Origin: Pararge aegeria
Lineage: Eukaryota > Arthropoda > Insecta > Lepidoptera > Nymphalidae
NCBI RefSeq assembly: GCF_905163445.1
Contig: NC_053189.1
Coordinates: forward strand, 11,922,001 to 11,986,000
Length of the DNA: 64,000 nt
Reading direction: 5' to 3'
The translations under genes and the position numbers were made by a program. Below the pieces are notes generated by a model. That model did no database searches, was not told where the DNA came from, and was given only the letters and a program-made list of their open reading frames with translations. Position 1 is the first letter of the stretch; every line of letters begins with the position of its first letter. Shown here one piece after another: positions 1 to 10,316 of this stretch.

Positions 1-1487
1 TCTAAATTATCTACGCTCTAAGGCTCAAAATTGACTATACGCTACAGCATCTGAAGCAGAAGTATAATGGTTTCAAGAGCAGCATATGGTGCTAGATATA
101 TCCCTGTCTCCCCTAAAATTATATTTTGGGAAGGTGTTGAACAACTCATCAATCTTCTAGGTGACTTTACAATTTAATTTGATGGCAAGTTAGATGGATG
201 GGTACTCAAATATATTTGAAACTTTTATTGTGTAAGTTAAGATAAAATTATCGAAGTATTCTTCCTAAGGTTACTTTTTTAATTCTATAATATCATGTCC
301 TTCATTTTAGAAAAGACTGCGCTATAGAGTAAGTTTCAGGTCAACACATACAATTGGAGCGTAAAAGTTAATCTTCCGATGTCATATAAAAAAATTAAAA
401 GAAACATCACAGATTTCTTAGCTTGAATCACAACACGTCACGACGGTTCAATACTTATATAACAGTATGTACGTCTGTTAACCTGAAACTCAGTAATCCT
501 CAAGTTGGACAGAAGCGCGTTAATAACCTTAAAAGGTGAAAAATTTAAAGGTTTTATAATATTCATATTTATTTTATTTCGTTTATTTGATAGAAGCAGG
601 CGTTATTTTGCTTTTGTAGCCAACAATAACCAGAACTCTTTACGAATTTATTAAACAATACTATTAAAAAGTAAGGAAAAGTTTAGTTACCTAAATTATA
701 GGAAAAGATTATTCTCAGATTCGGATTAATTACCTACTATTTTTTGGCACAAAAAATATATAGAAAAGTAAGAAAATAGACAAAGTAATTTGCAACTTAA
801 TGTGCAAATTTAATTCCCATGTCTATCTTATTAATCCATACATTTCGAAGTATACGTGCACTTTTAAAACCTTTTTTTCAGGTTTGTTCGCAGTGACTCG
901 ACACGTTCGTTGCTACGAGTAGGTATAGCCTATTCTTTAGAAAGGAGTTAATTGTGGTGACTGACACCCTCAAACTAATTAGCATCTTAGTGGTTCCTTT
1001 TGTAACAAATTATAGTTGTCACAACTCACAACAAATAATAACTGTTGTTAGCAATACGCTCTTGACATTGTTATGCTAAACCGCGTGTTATTGTTTGCTT
1101 ACAATAATAATGCAACAAAATTAGTACCCGTACTATGGTTATAATAGTTAGGTGAAGCTTTGAAATATTGTTTGTACCTAGCAGGTAGGTAAGCAAATAT
1201 CTTTGATGGTACAGCGAACAATTTGTTTATATCTCGTTAGAGCTCCTTTAAACTTATTGTTTAGTAAAGTTTTATCGTAGACCTTCATTATTTTTACGTT
1301 TAATTCAAGATAGCCTAATTAATTACATAATTATTTCTGCTTTAGATGAAGGTAGTTTTACACGACTATCTTTTAGAAGTGAATGGTAAGTTAGAGTTTT
1401 TTTATCAAAATCCAAGCTTTTTTCAAAAAATATTGCTGTGATTGGTAATTAGTAATTTGATGAAAATTATTGACGAGATTGATAGGT
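1..1487. other. Unique AT-rich DNA, no gene seen
   Basis: No frame of useful length and no recognisable repeat. A strong acceptor/donor pair at 309-330 brackets only 18 nt, and another pair at 880-923 has a weak donor. Neither is called an exon. The sequence is otherwise typical low-complexity insect intergenic or intronic DNA. Confidence 0.5.
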
Positions 1488-1534
1488 AATATAATAATAA
1501 TAAAATAAAATAATAATTATTATAATAATAAAAA
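1488..1534. repeat. TAA/TA-rich simple sequence
   Basis: Imperfect run of TAA, TAAAA and TTA units, directly visible. It probably arose by slippage. Confidence 0.8.
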
Positions 1535-1606
1535 TACACATTAAAATTTAGTATAGCAAGCAGACTACGAAGTTGGTAATTGTTTGAAAAATACCCTATC
1601 ATAAAA

Positions 1607-1661
1607 TACCTTGTATCTTACAAGGTATTATTCAGACTAGGTGTCTGAATAATACCTTGTA
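1607..1661. repeat. Overlapping alternative hairpins
   Basis: Arms 1619-1637 and 1643-1661 are exact inverted repeats of 19 bp around a 5-nt loop. The upstream stretch 1607-1627 also folds back (ACCTTGTA...TACAAGGT) and shares the left arm, so the two hairpins exclude each other. It may be a remnant of a small fold-back transposon. No terminal duplications are clear. Confidence 0.7.
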
Positions 1662-1924
1662 CCTTTTCTGGTTTATGAACTTTTATCATGCTTTTTGGCC
1701 ATGTAGAATTACAATAGGATATGGAACATAGTATTATGAAGATAGGCACTTGTCAAAGTTTAAAAAACATTCACTTGATTATTTCATGATTTCAAAAAAA
1801 AAACCTTAATTGTTTATGATGATAATATATAAATATTGGATAAGTAGAAGCAAGCGTTACTTTGCGGAATTCCATGATATATTATGAACATTAAGCTTAA
1901 ATTGCTATACTTCGCGAAAAGCCG

Positions 1925-2125
1925 AAGACTTACAATGAATAATTATTAAGACTTTGACAATTATTCATTGTTAAGTCAACATCTCCTGAGGATGCTCCGG
2001 TTTCGGAGCGAAACGTGCCGAAGATTTGTTTGGTGTGGAGTAGAAGGATTGAAGATATTATAAATTACACCATACAGATTCTCCTGCTTTTGGGGGAGTT
2101 TAGCAAATTAAGCTTAATTTTTATA
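1925..2125 (+). repeat. Penelope-type terminal repeat fragment
   Basis: The block runs from an 11-bp hairpin (about 1934-1968) through the CTGAGGA...GAAAC motif to the phrase AAATTACACCATACAGATTC. I recognise this arrangement from interspersed repeats in moths and butterflies, where it belongs to Penelope-like retroelement ends. A second degenerate piece of the same tail lies at 26083-26145. No reverse transcriptase or GIY-YIG coding is present, so this is a solitary fragment. Confidence 0.45.
1986..2019 (+). ncRNA. Degenerate hammerhead-like motif
   Basis: CTGAGGA at 1986-1992 matches the hammerhead core box CUGANGA. It is followed by a perfect 6-bp stem (1994-1999 with 2004-2009) and GAAAC at 2010-2014. 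Penelope-like elements are known to carry hammerhead ribozymes. One extra T (1993) separates the core box from stem II. The cleavage triplet expected after the short stem III is not visible in GTGCCGAAG. It is probably inactive. Confidence 0.4.
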
Positions 2126-2693
2126 ATATGAAAATATATTTTCCTTTTCAGCATTTTTCTACCTTTTCTAAGCAATATGTATTTCCTTATCCTACCAGAT
2201 TGTTTTGGTTTTATCTTTTAGCTAATGATTCTTCAGTTGGTTAACTACTGATACACATTAAAAAGGAACTTCGGACATAAATTCAAGGGTTAAGTGTCGC
2301 GACAATCGGCGGTTTACAGCCTTTTCACTTTTCCACATAAACTCATACTATAAACTTGACCGTACTATACTACTGCATCATTAGAATGCTTTAACCTTCA
2401 CGACATAGTTTATTGTTTCCTATAGAGTTTATTTCTATTTTATTTGATAGCACATACCAACGCCAGTCATAATACCTATCTAATTTGTACTTCCCTTATT
2501 ATTATATCCCTTTTATTTATTTATTGTTCCAGGCAACAAGGCCCATTACAAAACACAGAGAATACTATACAAAATCAAATACAATACAAGAGCTATATAT
2601 AAGAGAGAATCTTATAAATGGTATAGGTACATGAATATGAAAATTAAAAATATAACTATGACGAGATTAATTATTGTCTCACTCCCAATGACC
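2126..2693. other. Unique sequence with possible retroelement tail
   Basis: No gene. From about 2514 the phrase GTTCCAGGCAACAAGGCCC and the A/C-rich run after it resemble the 3' end of a LINE, but nothing confirms it. Confidence 0.35.
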
Positions 2694-2935
2694 TTCCATT
2701 TATTACAGCGAGGTTAGTACTATAGAATTGCTGAATTTCTTACTGACAAGGTTGCTTCGAAGCACCCGGCTCCGCTTTCATCTTTCACGAGATAGAAAAA
2801 GTAAATAGCTGATTTTGATAAAGATCAACTGTTGGTAGTTTCACTACAAACAGACAGACTTGAAGTTTCAAAAGTGAATATAGGTATTAGCCTACTTGAA
2901 ATAAATAAATTTTGAATTTTATGAATTTTGACCTG
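2694..2935 (+). mobile_element. LINE 3' end, copy 1
   Basis: Truncated copy of the LINE whose better copies are at 33491-33925 (minus) and 58985-59395 (plus). Shared blocks are TTATTACAGCGAGGTTA, the degenerate frame with AATTTCTTA..GACAAGGTTGCTTCG, the CACTACAAACAGACAGACTTGA phrase split over 2838-2861, and the conserved tail GCCTACTTGAAATAAATAAA. Only the last codons of the reverse transcriptase ORF and the 3' UTR remain, and the frame is broken. Confidence 0.75.
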
Positions 2936-3196
2936 CTTTCCCCAATAGACAGGTCCTTCAGTCAGTCTACCGTCAGTGATTCAGACTCCAAGAGAAAACG
3001 GGTCAAGGGAAAATCTACGTGTCTCAGTTAAAGATAGTTGCTAAACCCGGTTCCTTACTTATTTTCGGAGGTAGCTTAGTATACCGTAGATACAATCTTC
3101 GAGTTAGGAAAACAAGTTTCACGCAAGAATAATTTATAGGTAGCGTAATAATTTATAGGTCAGTTATCACGCTCCTAGGTATCATATCTTTGAGTG
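2936..3196. other. Unique spacer
   Basis: High-complexity sequence just after the LINE tail and just downstream (on the minus strand) of the possible terminal exon at 3197-3344. It would hold that exon's 3' UTR. No AATAAA is visible on the minus strand close to the stop. Confidence 0.4.
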
Positions 3197-3344
3197 TTAT
3201 GCTTCGGTACGTACGTAATAATAAGCAATAAGTTTCTCTTCTTTCATCTTTGGCTCGTAGCAAGCCACGTATTCGGCAGTAAGCCACGGGCGTCCTGGCA
3301 TTCTATTCACATACTCCATATGCTGCCTGCACCAGTATTTATCC
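3197..3344 (-). CDS. Possible terminal coding exon, unknown protein
   Basis: On the minus strand a branch-point-like CTAAC is followed about 29 nt later by ACTGCAG, a usable splice acceptor at 3345-3350. The frame then stays open for 48 codons to a TAA, starting DKYWCRQHMEYVNRM and ending YYYVRTEA. The amino-acid mix (Trp, Cys, His, Met, Pro all present) and GC-richer codons are unlike chance ORFs of this AT-rich window. I do not recognise the protein. It could equally be the end of a transposon ORF. The polypyrimidine tract is weak and no upstream exon was found, so confidence is low. Confidence 0.22.
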
Positions 3345-3404
3345 CTGCAGTAGGCATTTGTTAAATTGGTTGTTAGCTGGTTAAGAAAGTTAATAAACAA
3401 TCTT

Positions 3405-3930
3405 CTATTAAATATACCTACGTTGGTTTGATAAATAAGTTGTTACCTATATATCATTTCATATAAGTGATGTGTGACTATCTAATTACAAAAGTTCGGA
3501 AGACAATAAGAGAACTAGAAAATACCCATTTCCATAATGAGTTGCGTCGAAGGTCTAATGAGGGGGGATTGAGACGTAAAGATAGACCGGTGCGCCCATT
3601 ACACAGACCCTCATGAATCTATGAATACCCGGATACCCGGTTGTTAGGTCGACTCATAATGTCTACTAATGGTAGTCCCTCAACTTACCTTTAGGGACTT
3701 ACTGATCTATATATATATTTAAAGTATTTTTTCTAACTTGTCATATTTATTAGGAAGTATACCAATGAACATTCTTTTCATTCTGCTATAAAAAGTGTTT
3801 TCAAATAAATAAAATACTAAGAGATTTTCTAAAAGTTTTAATTATTTTTATTCTACCATTTATTGATTTGCCTTTTTTTAAATTCTTAACAATGCTTGAA
3901 AAAAAAAACGCTATTAGAAATGTATAAGAA
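3405..3930. other. Unique sequence, nothing recognised
   Basis: No coding frame, tRNA or familiar repeat. It includes a short direct repeat (ATACCCGGATACCCGG) near 3625. Confidence 0.4.
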
Positions 3931-3934
3931 AAAA

Positions 3935-4075
3935 CATCAACCCTCCGCTGGCAGGGCTTTTGAATGCCCAAGCAACCGGCGGTCAGGGCTCCAGAGTGAG
4001 GAACCTCATCACAATACGCGCCGTTTAAAGGACTACTGCCTTCTGTATCCGACCCTTGATCCAACAACCAAGCTA
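3935..4075. other. GC-richer block, possible repeat fragment
   Basis: Base composition rises sharply here, and both strands have a short open frame across it (3896-4135 plus, 3801-4067 minus). It looks like a piece of an interspersed repeat, but I cannot name the family. Neither frame has recognisable domains. Confidence 0.3.
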
Positions 4076-4141
4076 AAGCTTCTTAAGATGTTGGTCGAAG
4101 CTTTATTATTGTTTATTGTTACAAAAATATTATAAGTATAC

Positions 4142-4162
4142 ATATATATATATATATATATA
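4142..4162. repeat. (TA)n microsatellite
   Basis: About ten uninterrupted AT dinucleotides, directly visible. Confidence 0.9.
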
Positions 4163-4640
4163 ATATTTGATATAAAAATATTGTTGTTGTTGTAAAACCT
4201 GTTAATTACTTCAGATATAAAAATACTGTAAAGAAAATAAGAAATTGTCAACTCTACCTTTCTCTTTTTACCGTCCATAACGAGGTAACGTAGGTAAATC
4301 GAAAATAAATATAAAATTTTGAATAAATGTGTTCAATTTTGTTCCGGAACTTACGTATGGGAAGATATTGTGGAAAAACTCACATACTTACCCAATATTT
4401 AAAAGGGTAAACCATTATGCTTAACGTTTATTAGTTTGTGCGTTTACGCACCAACGGACGCGTATTAACTCTACATTTGATTTCTTAAAATAAAACTTTG
4501 ATAAATATTTTAGATTGTTACGTGTCTACCTAAACGACGTAGATTTATTCTAAGTATAATATAAAGATTCCTACCTACCATCTACCTACTTAAAATTTTA
4601 AATTTTAAACTCAAGATTCGACTTATTTTAGCTACTCTAC
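4163..4640. other. Unique AT-rich flank
   Basis: No gene or repeat seen. Complexity increases from about 4640 toward the GC-rich promoter region. Confidence 0.4.
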
Positions 4641-5010
4641 AATTTTATTGTAAGTCAGCGTTCGAGAATTTGTCGTTGTAAATAACAAGAAAAGCAAATC
4701 AACCGAAACACAACGGTTTCCAAGGTTGACTAAACAAAGAACTCAAACATTTCAGTTCCGAGAAGTATTCTCACGCAATGCTGTAACCTTATGATAGGTG
4801 CCGCGTTAAAAACTTAGGGCTGTGTCACGCAGCTAAAGTTCGTCTGCCACTAGACGATATTAGCAAATAGAATACGTTTAAACGGTGCGTTAGACTGATA
4901 CAGTAATATAGCTCTATCTCCCTCTCTCACGTTTGGCGGTCGCAACGTGCAGTGTAGTGGAGAGACGCCCTAACGCGCCGTACCGGTTCGGACGAGGCGA
5001 ACGTCACAAA
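4641..5010 (+). promoter_or_regulatory. GC-rich promoter, 5' UTR of candidate gene
   Basis: Repeat-free sequence leads into a GC-rich block starting near 4925. Upstream is CCTCTCTCAC (a GAGA-factor type site on the minus strand). CAGT at 4950-4953 fits an insect initiator, which would give a 5' UTR of about 60 nt before the ATG at 5011. The start codon sits in CAAAATGGCGGC (5007-5018), an exact YY1/Pleiohomeotic consensus, a layout common in TATA-less promoters. GC-rich sequence continues to about 5150. Transcription start and strand are inferred from the splice donor at 5037. Confidence 0.45.
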
Positions 5011-5036
5011 ATGGCGGCCGTAAAAACAAGTGAACA
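5011..5036 (+). CDS. Candidate first coding exon (MAAVKTSE...)
   Basis: ATG in a good insect context (ACAAAATGG) begins M-A-A-V-K-T-S-E plus two bases, then a GTGAGT donor at 5037-5042. Unspliced, the frame stops two codons later, so it only makes sense if spliced. Its phase (two bases left over) matches the open frame of the 64-nt candidate exon at 27302-27365, and that leads in frame into 60777-60823. Joined, they give 45 residues without a stop. I do not recognise the protein. The short first exon and a first intron of about 22 kb fit a regulated insect gene. The ATG could instead be an accidental product of the YY1 site within a non-coding exon. Confidence 0.4.
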
Positions 5037-6798
5037 GTGAGTTACGGTCGAGCGTGTGGGTCGGGGACTCGGGGACGGGGGACGCAGGGAGGCAGAGGGG
5101 GCAGGGAGGCGACCAATGGCGTCGCACTGAGCAAGCCGCGTTCCCGCCAACTCTGCTATTTCTTTTATAGACGTTGTTTTTCTCTGGCGCTTTTTCCTGA
5201 TTCTTTTTTGCAAGTTTTGTTTGCTTTGTAAGCCACGGGCTACAATGTGTTTTTAAGTGTTTTCCCTTGGTCTGCAATACAGAGCTTTCTCTTTAATGTT
5301 CGGTTGACAGATAACTGCTGTTTGTGAAGTCAACCGCTATCATTTGCTACATTGTAATGACATGGAAACGTTGCTATTTAACCTAATTTCATGGCTCTTG
5401 GTCACTAATATATAAATACCAGCCTATCTATGAGTAGGTACCTAATCTTAGTAGGAAGATAGGTAGGCCTATCTTTGCCATATTAATTAACGCCAAGCAA
5501 TTAATACCCCAATCTAATCAAAAATATTCGAATCGAAGATTAAATTAAGTAAGTACTACCTACTTAGTGCTGCTGATTCCTACTCTTTAATTTCGATAAG
5601 GATGGCTCCACCAACTTCATTATTAATTTACCTGAATATTTTAGATAAGACTGAGTATTAATTTTAAGCGTTAGAAGGTAGGTATCAGGAAGGTATTTCT
5701 GTAGGTCTATTTAAGTCCTAATTTAGTTAATTATAGGTTTTTGTCTTATAAAAGAAAATGATTTAAGAGATGAACTCCTTCACGCTGATCAAATGCGGGT
5801 TAATCAATGTGGGACTGTAACAATAAATATAATATATCAGAAAATGCTAAAAGCCGAGTCTTTAAGTTCTATCCGGGGTGCCACACTCTCTGAGCTTAGT
5901 TTTCCTGTGACAGAATATTTTTTGACGATACCTAATAATTTTTGAATTGAACGGATATTGAACCTCGAATCTCATAACCCGTAGGCAAATAGGTATGCAA
6001 CAATTTAGCAACTAAAAAGAGTTGCTAAAGTTTTATATACCCACCTAAGTGAGATATAGGTACGTTTGAATCGATTTAGGTATCCCAATGTCTTTAATAT
6101 GTAAACAAGAATTCAAATTGTAGAACCTACAAAATTCATAATAGCGGCATGACGCGTGGGTAGGGTAGACATCAGATGCTTATTCAACACATATATTTTA
6201 AATCACGTAAGTCTATTATGAAACCTTCATTAGGTTACTGCCGGTAACTTTACAGAAAAATGTGTATTTTAATTTTGAACTGATGGTAGTTAAAGCACCA
6301 GAAGATAATTTTTGAGAAGATTTTTGAAAGAGCTTTAAATATTGTAGGTCTAGGCCTAATGATAAAACAGGAATAGAGAACATAGTGTTTTGTAAATTTT
6401 GTACGTTGGAAATAATAAGAGCGAGTTCTAGTTATAAATAAACACGAGCGAACTGCTCTTAATCCTACACAGCCATAAAAAGCTAAAAGTTATTTAGTAC
6501 AAAACAGAACTCATCGGGAAAGTTGCAGTGTAATAATTTACGGAAGACGAAGCCGTCTTAGCGTCTTGTAATATCTTCCAGTGACATATTTATTGTTTTC
6601 GAGGGGCGGGGGATGGCTTTCTTGAAGGGGAACCAGCGAACACAGATACCTACATGAACGTAGATATTTTATGAAACAAGGGATGCTTACGAATAGAGTT
6701 AGCAAGTTTATCTTGAAAATAAGGACATATATATTATAGTAAGACTGTTTATTGTTTCCTATGTTTGTTTCTATATTTCCTATATGTTAATAGTATTT
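5037..6798. other. Start of candidate intron 1; GC-rich then unique
   Basis: 5037-5150 is still GC-rich (runs of GGGGAC and GGGAGG). A second possible donor (TTT|GTAAGC) lies at 5227, so the first exon may have longer forms. Beyond 5280 the sequence is AT-rich with TAGG/CCTA runs near 5415-5470. No gene or recognised repeat to 6798. Confidence 0.4.
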
Positions 6799-6965
6799 TT
6801 TCTGGTGGGACCTGCTGCGAAGCGATTTAGCGTTCCAGTACCATGCCACGTAGAAGCCGATTAGGAGTATGGATTTAATATAACTGTACCTATATACCTG
6901 TAGCAGGTTAGTCGTTTACCATCTTAGATTGTACAATTACCATCCTAACTCGTAGTGTAATAAAT
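6799..6965 (+). mobile_element. Family A SINE, partial copy
   Basis: Contains the family A core CTGGTGGGA..GCGATTTAGCGTTCC..ACCATGCC..GTAGAAGCCGATTAG, then TTTAATATAACTG and a tail with CATCTTAGATTG and AACTCGTAGTGTAATAA. Four further copies occur in this window (12297, 33045, 48988, 52817). The 5' tRNA-like part is missing. Confidence 0.7.
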
Positions 6966-7849
6966 AATTACCAGTACGCAAAAGTAGCTACCGTAATGAA
7001 TGCGTTAAATCGTGGTCTTATCTAAGTACCTAAAAAATTACATAGGAGCACGTCACAAGGTGCTTTGTGCGTGATTAAAAGTGTGCGAGCCCACAAAATT
7101 GTTGATAATATTAATTTATATTATTTCTACACTCTAATACATCATTAAACATTTATCACAACTCTATGCCTATAACCTAAACCGTTTTGCTATTAAAAAG
7201 ATCTACAATTTCTCTATGATCCTCGGGGGTCCTATGATACCTAGAACTGCATTATGTAACTTTTGGCAAACTTAAAAGAATACTTAGTTAAGATTCCGTG
7301 TTGAAAGTGATTTCTATTGCTGTTTAATATTCAGTCAAATTAAAACCAGGACAATCCATTAAAAGTGAAACCAGCTGGCTACACTATTTATACAGTGTTC
7401 ATGACAAGAAACGAAAATTTGAGTTTTTCGAAAAATGTTTTTGCTATTAGGTACACATTTTTGAAAATAAAATAAATGTAGCTGTCAGTTTGATATCGTC
7501 TTTTTAATCTGTTTAATAATGTCCTACCTGTTGGTTACCTGTTGCAATGAAGATATAATTTTTTATTGAGTCATCCAAATATTTCTGATAAGTCTGTAAT
7601 GAATTTGTTATTTAAGAAAGAATTTATATTATCGATACAATCGTTGGTGGAAGAACATTAACTTTGTTTATGTAATTTTTTTACCCTAGTTGATGGCTGC
7701 GACTTCATCTGCGTAGAATGTCTTGTTTCTCTTGTGATTCACAAGCTTCCCTGCGATACTTGTGCCCGTTTTCAAAACGAAAGCTATAGGTAGGCAAATA
7801 CCTATTTCATTAAGATATTAGCACAATACGTTCATTTGATGGCTCAAAA
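6966..7849. other. Unique intronic sequence
   Basis: AT-rich, no frame and no repeat I can name. Confidence 0.4.
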
Positions 7850-8036
7850 CAGAGAGAAAAACACACTTTCAAACACACACACACAGACACACTTTTAATT
7901 TAGTTTCTAATTAATTTATTTTTGACATGTATTTATTTTAATTGCATTTAATTTAATTTTGTAAACTGATGTACTATGTTAAATTTTTATGGGTAAAGCC
8001 TGAAATAAATGATAATTATTATTATCATTATTATTA
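7850..8036 (+). mobile_element. LINE-type 3' UTR tail
   Basis: A CA-rich stretch, T/A-rich UTR and the phrase GGGTAAAGCCTGAAATAAAT end in an ATT/ATC microsatellite, which is the usual look of an insect LINE 3' end terminating in a short tandem repeat. No coding sequence is retained. Confidence 0.5.
7871..7894. repeat. (CA)n microsatellite
   Basis: About ten CA units with one G interruption, inside the LINE-type tail. Confidence 0.85.
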
Positions 8037-9260
8037 TAGACTCCCATTAGAAATCCCTTCATACTATTTTATAGAAGTATTATTTCCCAAAAAAGTCACC
8101 TTGTTGCACCTTTATTTCCTGAGTGCATAAAAAAAATGTTAGATCCAAAATTTGAAGTGTACTAACTCTGTATACAGTTATTGAATCATTAGACTGTATT
8201 GTTTATATCATTGTGTTTGCCAGTTAGTAAGGGCGAAGACTTTTAAAAGTTACAGAAGATTTTATACCATTTTTACGAATCGACGATACGATACGAAACG
8301 AAGCTACGATCTTTAGTAAGTTTTATTGAAACTTGTTTCTTCTTGATAAGTACTACAGTTATTAGAATTCAATAGTAAAATGATTTGATATTTATACCTA
8401 CGCTTACTATGGACCTGTACACGCAAATATTTCGCTATAGTAGAGCTGATTTCAGCTTGGTCAAGTAAGATTGTGCGAATATAAAGATAGATATTTGGAG
8501 CAATAAAATTCAGCCCATATCTCACGTGTTAAGTACCAAACTAACTGGAGAGTTAATTAAAAAATTCCAACCTAAATTTCATGTCAACAAATATTTTTAT
8601 GCGGCAATAATATTCATGATTAAGACGTTTGTATAATTATGTGTACAAAAATGTCCAATCAGATTTTTGGTATCCACCAACCTTTATATTTTTGTTACCT
8701 ACCTACCTACCTACTGTGTGGTTAAGGGTATGTTTATACAGGCGTCTGTCAGCTGCGATGTAAAATTAAAAAGCGGACGCAACGTGTTATGTTCTTAGGG
8801 TTGGCGGCAAGTACCTAAATTATTTTCTTTTATCATTAGGTTGATATGTCGATGTCGATTTCTTAACCTACTGCAATAACGACTCGTCACCGGTTAGCAT
8901 TGGTACGTCCCAAATTAAGTAGACAGAATAAATCTATTGTGTAGGCACTAACCACGCGCGGACCATCAGTAGACTTCAATGAAATGATATGATTATTAAG
9001 CTTAACGATTCATTTTGCCTTAGTCACCGAACTAAAAAAAAAACATCTAAAGCCTACCTATAAAATAACTAGTCGGTCTCGAACAATAAAATTTAATTAA
9101 ATTATTTATAAATATGAATTACCTATGAGATACCTCAATGTCTTAGGTCTATGTCCTAGAAGGTACTTGTGACGCGTAGGTACATATTTTTTATGCATCG
9201 CTAGGTACATAATTAGATATATATCTACCTGTCGTAACCACCTGTTTTTAATCAGTAAAC
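8037..9260. other. Unique intronic sequence with simple repeats
   Basis: Holds a CGATA/CGAAA-like short tandem (8276-8311) and a CCTA run (8697-8715). No gene, RNA or known mobile element seen. Confidence 0.4.
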
Positions 9261-9294
9261 TATTTTTAATGTTTAATTTTCATGAAAATGTAAA

Positions 9295-9400
9295 GACAGC
9301 CCTGAAAGTCAAGGCGTGGGGCGGCGGGTCGACGACCGGTCGCTTGCGCTCTAATATCGCCTGCAATATCTGGCTTAGCTTAATTCCCTGCCTGTCTACT
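9295..9400. other. Isolated GC-rich block
   Basis: GGGGCGGCGGGTCGACGACC and flanking bases stand out from AT-rich neighbours. A 70-codon plus frame crosses it (9269-9481) but ends in low-complexity residues, and there is no good splice site pair. It may be a regulatory element or an old exon or repeat. Confidence 0.25.
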
Positions 9401-10019
9401 CCAAGCTTTACTTTAATTTACTCGATATATTTTATCCACTTTATGATAATTTTTATTAAGGTTGGAGAACTGCTGATGTAATTTTGTATACCGACCCACT
9501 ATTATACCTACCTTCCTATTTTAATAAAGCTAATTCGAAGGTAAAAATGACAATCTTTCTCAAGGAAAGCTCTAAAAAGATTTTCTGAGGTTGATTATCG
9601 AATTATCTTACAATAGAAATTAATAAAGTATATCGGATTTACACTTAATAATCTCTACTTTTACAATATGAACCATACCATTGATCTCAGAATGACTACC
9701 AGATATCTTACAAAAATACTCGTTATAAAAGCCAAATCAAGAGCATTAGGACACGGCTCTTGGTAGGTATATTAATAATGTTTTTTCACCCAAACTTACA
9801 CCAAGACACTAGCTAACCAAGTAAATAAATATTTGTGATTCATATTTCTTGAAGTCAATGTCAGAATAACTCGATAGAATTAAGACATTTTGCAAACCAC
9901 AAGAAACAGAGTTCCGGAGCTGACTGTTCGTTACATTTACATAGCTACTAGCCTATAAATAAATACCGACTCACACACACGTGCACAATATGACGTTGTT
10001 TTAAGTTTATTTTATTTTT
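9401..10019. other. Unique intronic sequence
   Basis: No feature recognised. The TATA-like GTATAAAAAT on the minus strand lies at its right edge (about 10014-10023), next to the GC-rich island. Confidence 0.35.
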
Positions 10020-10316
10020 ATACACGACGTCGGTGGTGCTCACGCTGCCTGTAATTTCGCGCTGTTCGCGCGGCGCAGGCGCGTACGCAAGCCGGACAAA
10101 GATGGCCGCGGATTGAACATAAAAACTTCTCAGTGTTTTTTCTATCAAAAGACAATTGTTTTTTTTTTATTAAATCATTATCTATATTAATTGAACTGGT
10201 TTTGTTATTGATGAGTTAATTGAGTGCTACGGAATATGTTTATATCTCTAAATCGTTGCGACCTTTTAAATCAGATGTTACGCTGCTTCAGTTTTCAGAA
10301 GATTTATACTGTCAAA
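10020..10316 (+). promoter_or_regulatory. Second GC-rich promoter, possible alternative first exon
   Basis: 10025-10110 is rich in CpG. It contains GGCGCAGGCGCG, a near match to the NRF1/Erect-wing site, and CAAAGATGGCCGCGG, a YY1/Pho type site. About 200 nt downstream, AAA|GTAAGTAT at 10314-10324 is an almost perfect splice donor. This suggests an alternative non-coding first exon of about 10090-10316, because the only ATG near the YY1 site (MAAD) stops at once. A pyrimidine tract and AG at 10297-10298 mean the same donor could instead close an 18-nt microexon. The strand is inferred from the donor. Confidence 0.35.

Noticed and set aside
311..328. 18-nt stretch with good acceptor and AGA|GTAAGT donor
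   Set aside because: Too short to judge, lies upstream of the promoter, and similar chance pairs occur elsewhere.
4927..5277. 116-codon minus frame across the GC-rich island
   Set aside because: Opposite the proposed promoter and exon; low-complexity Pro/Ser/Arg/Thr runs typical of GC-rich chance frames.
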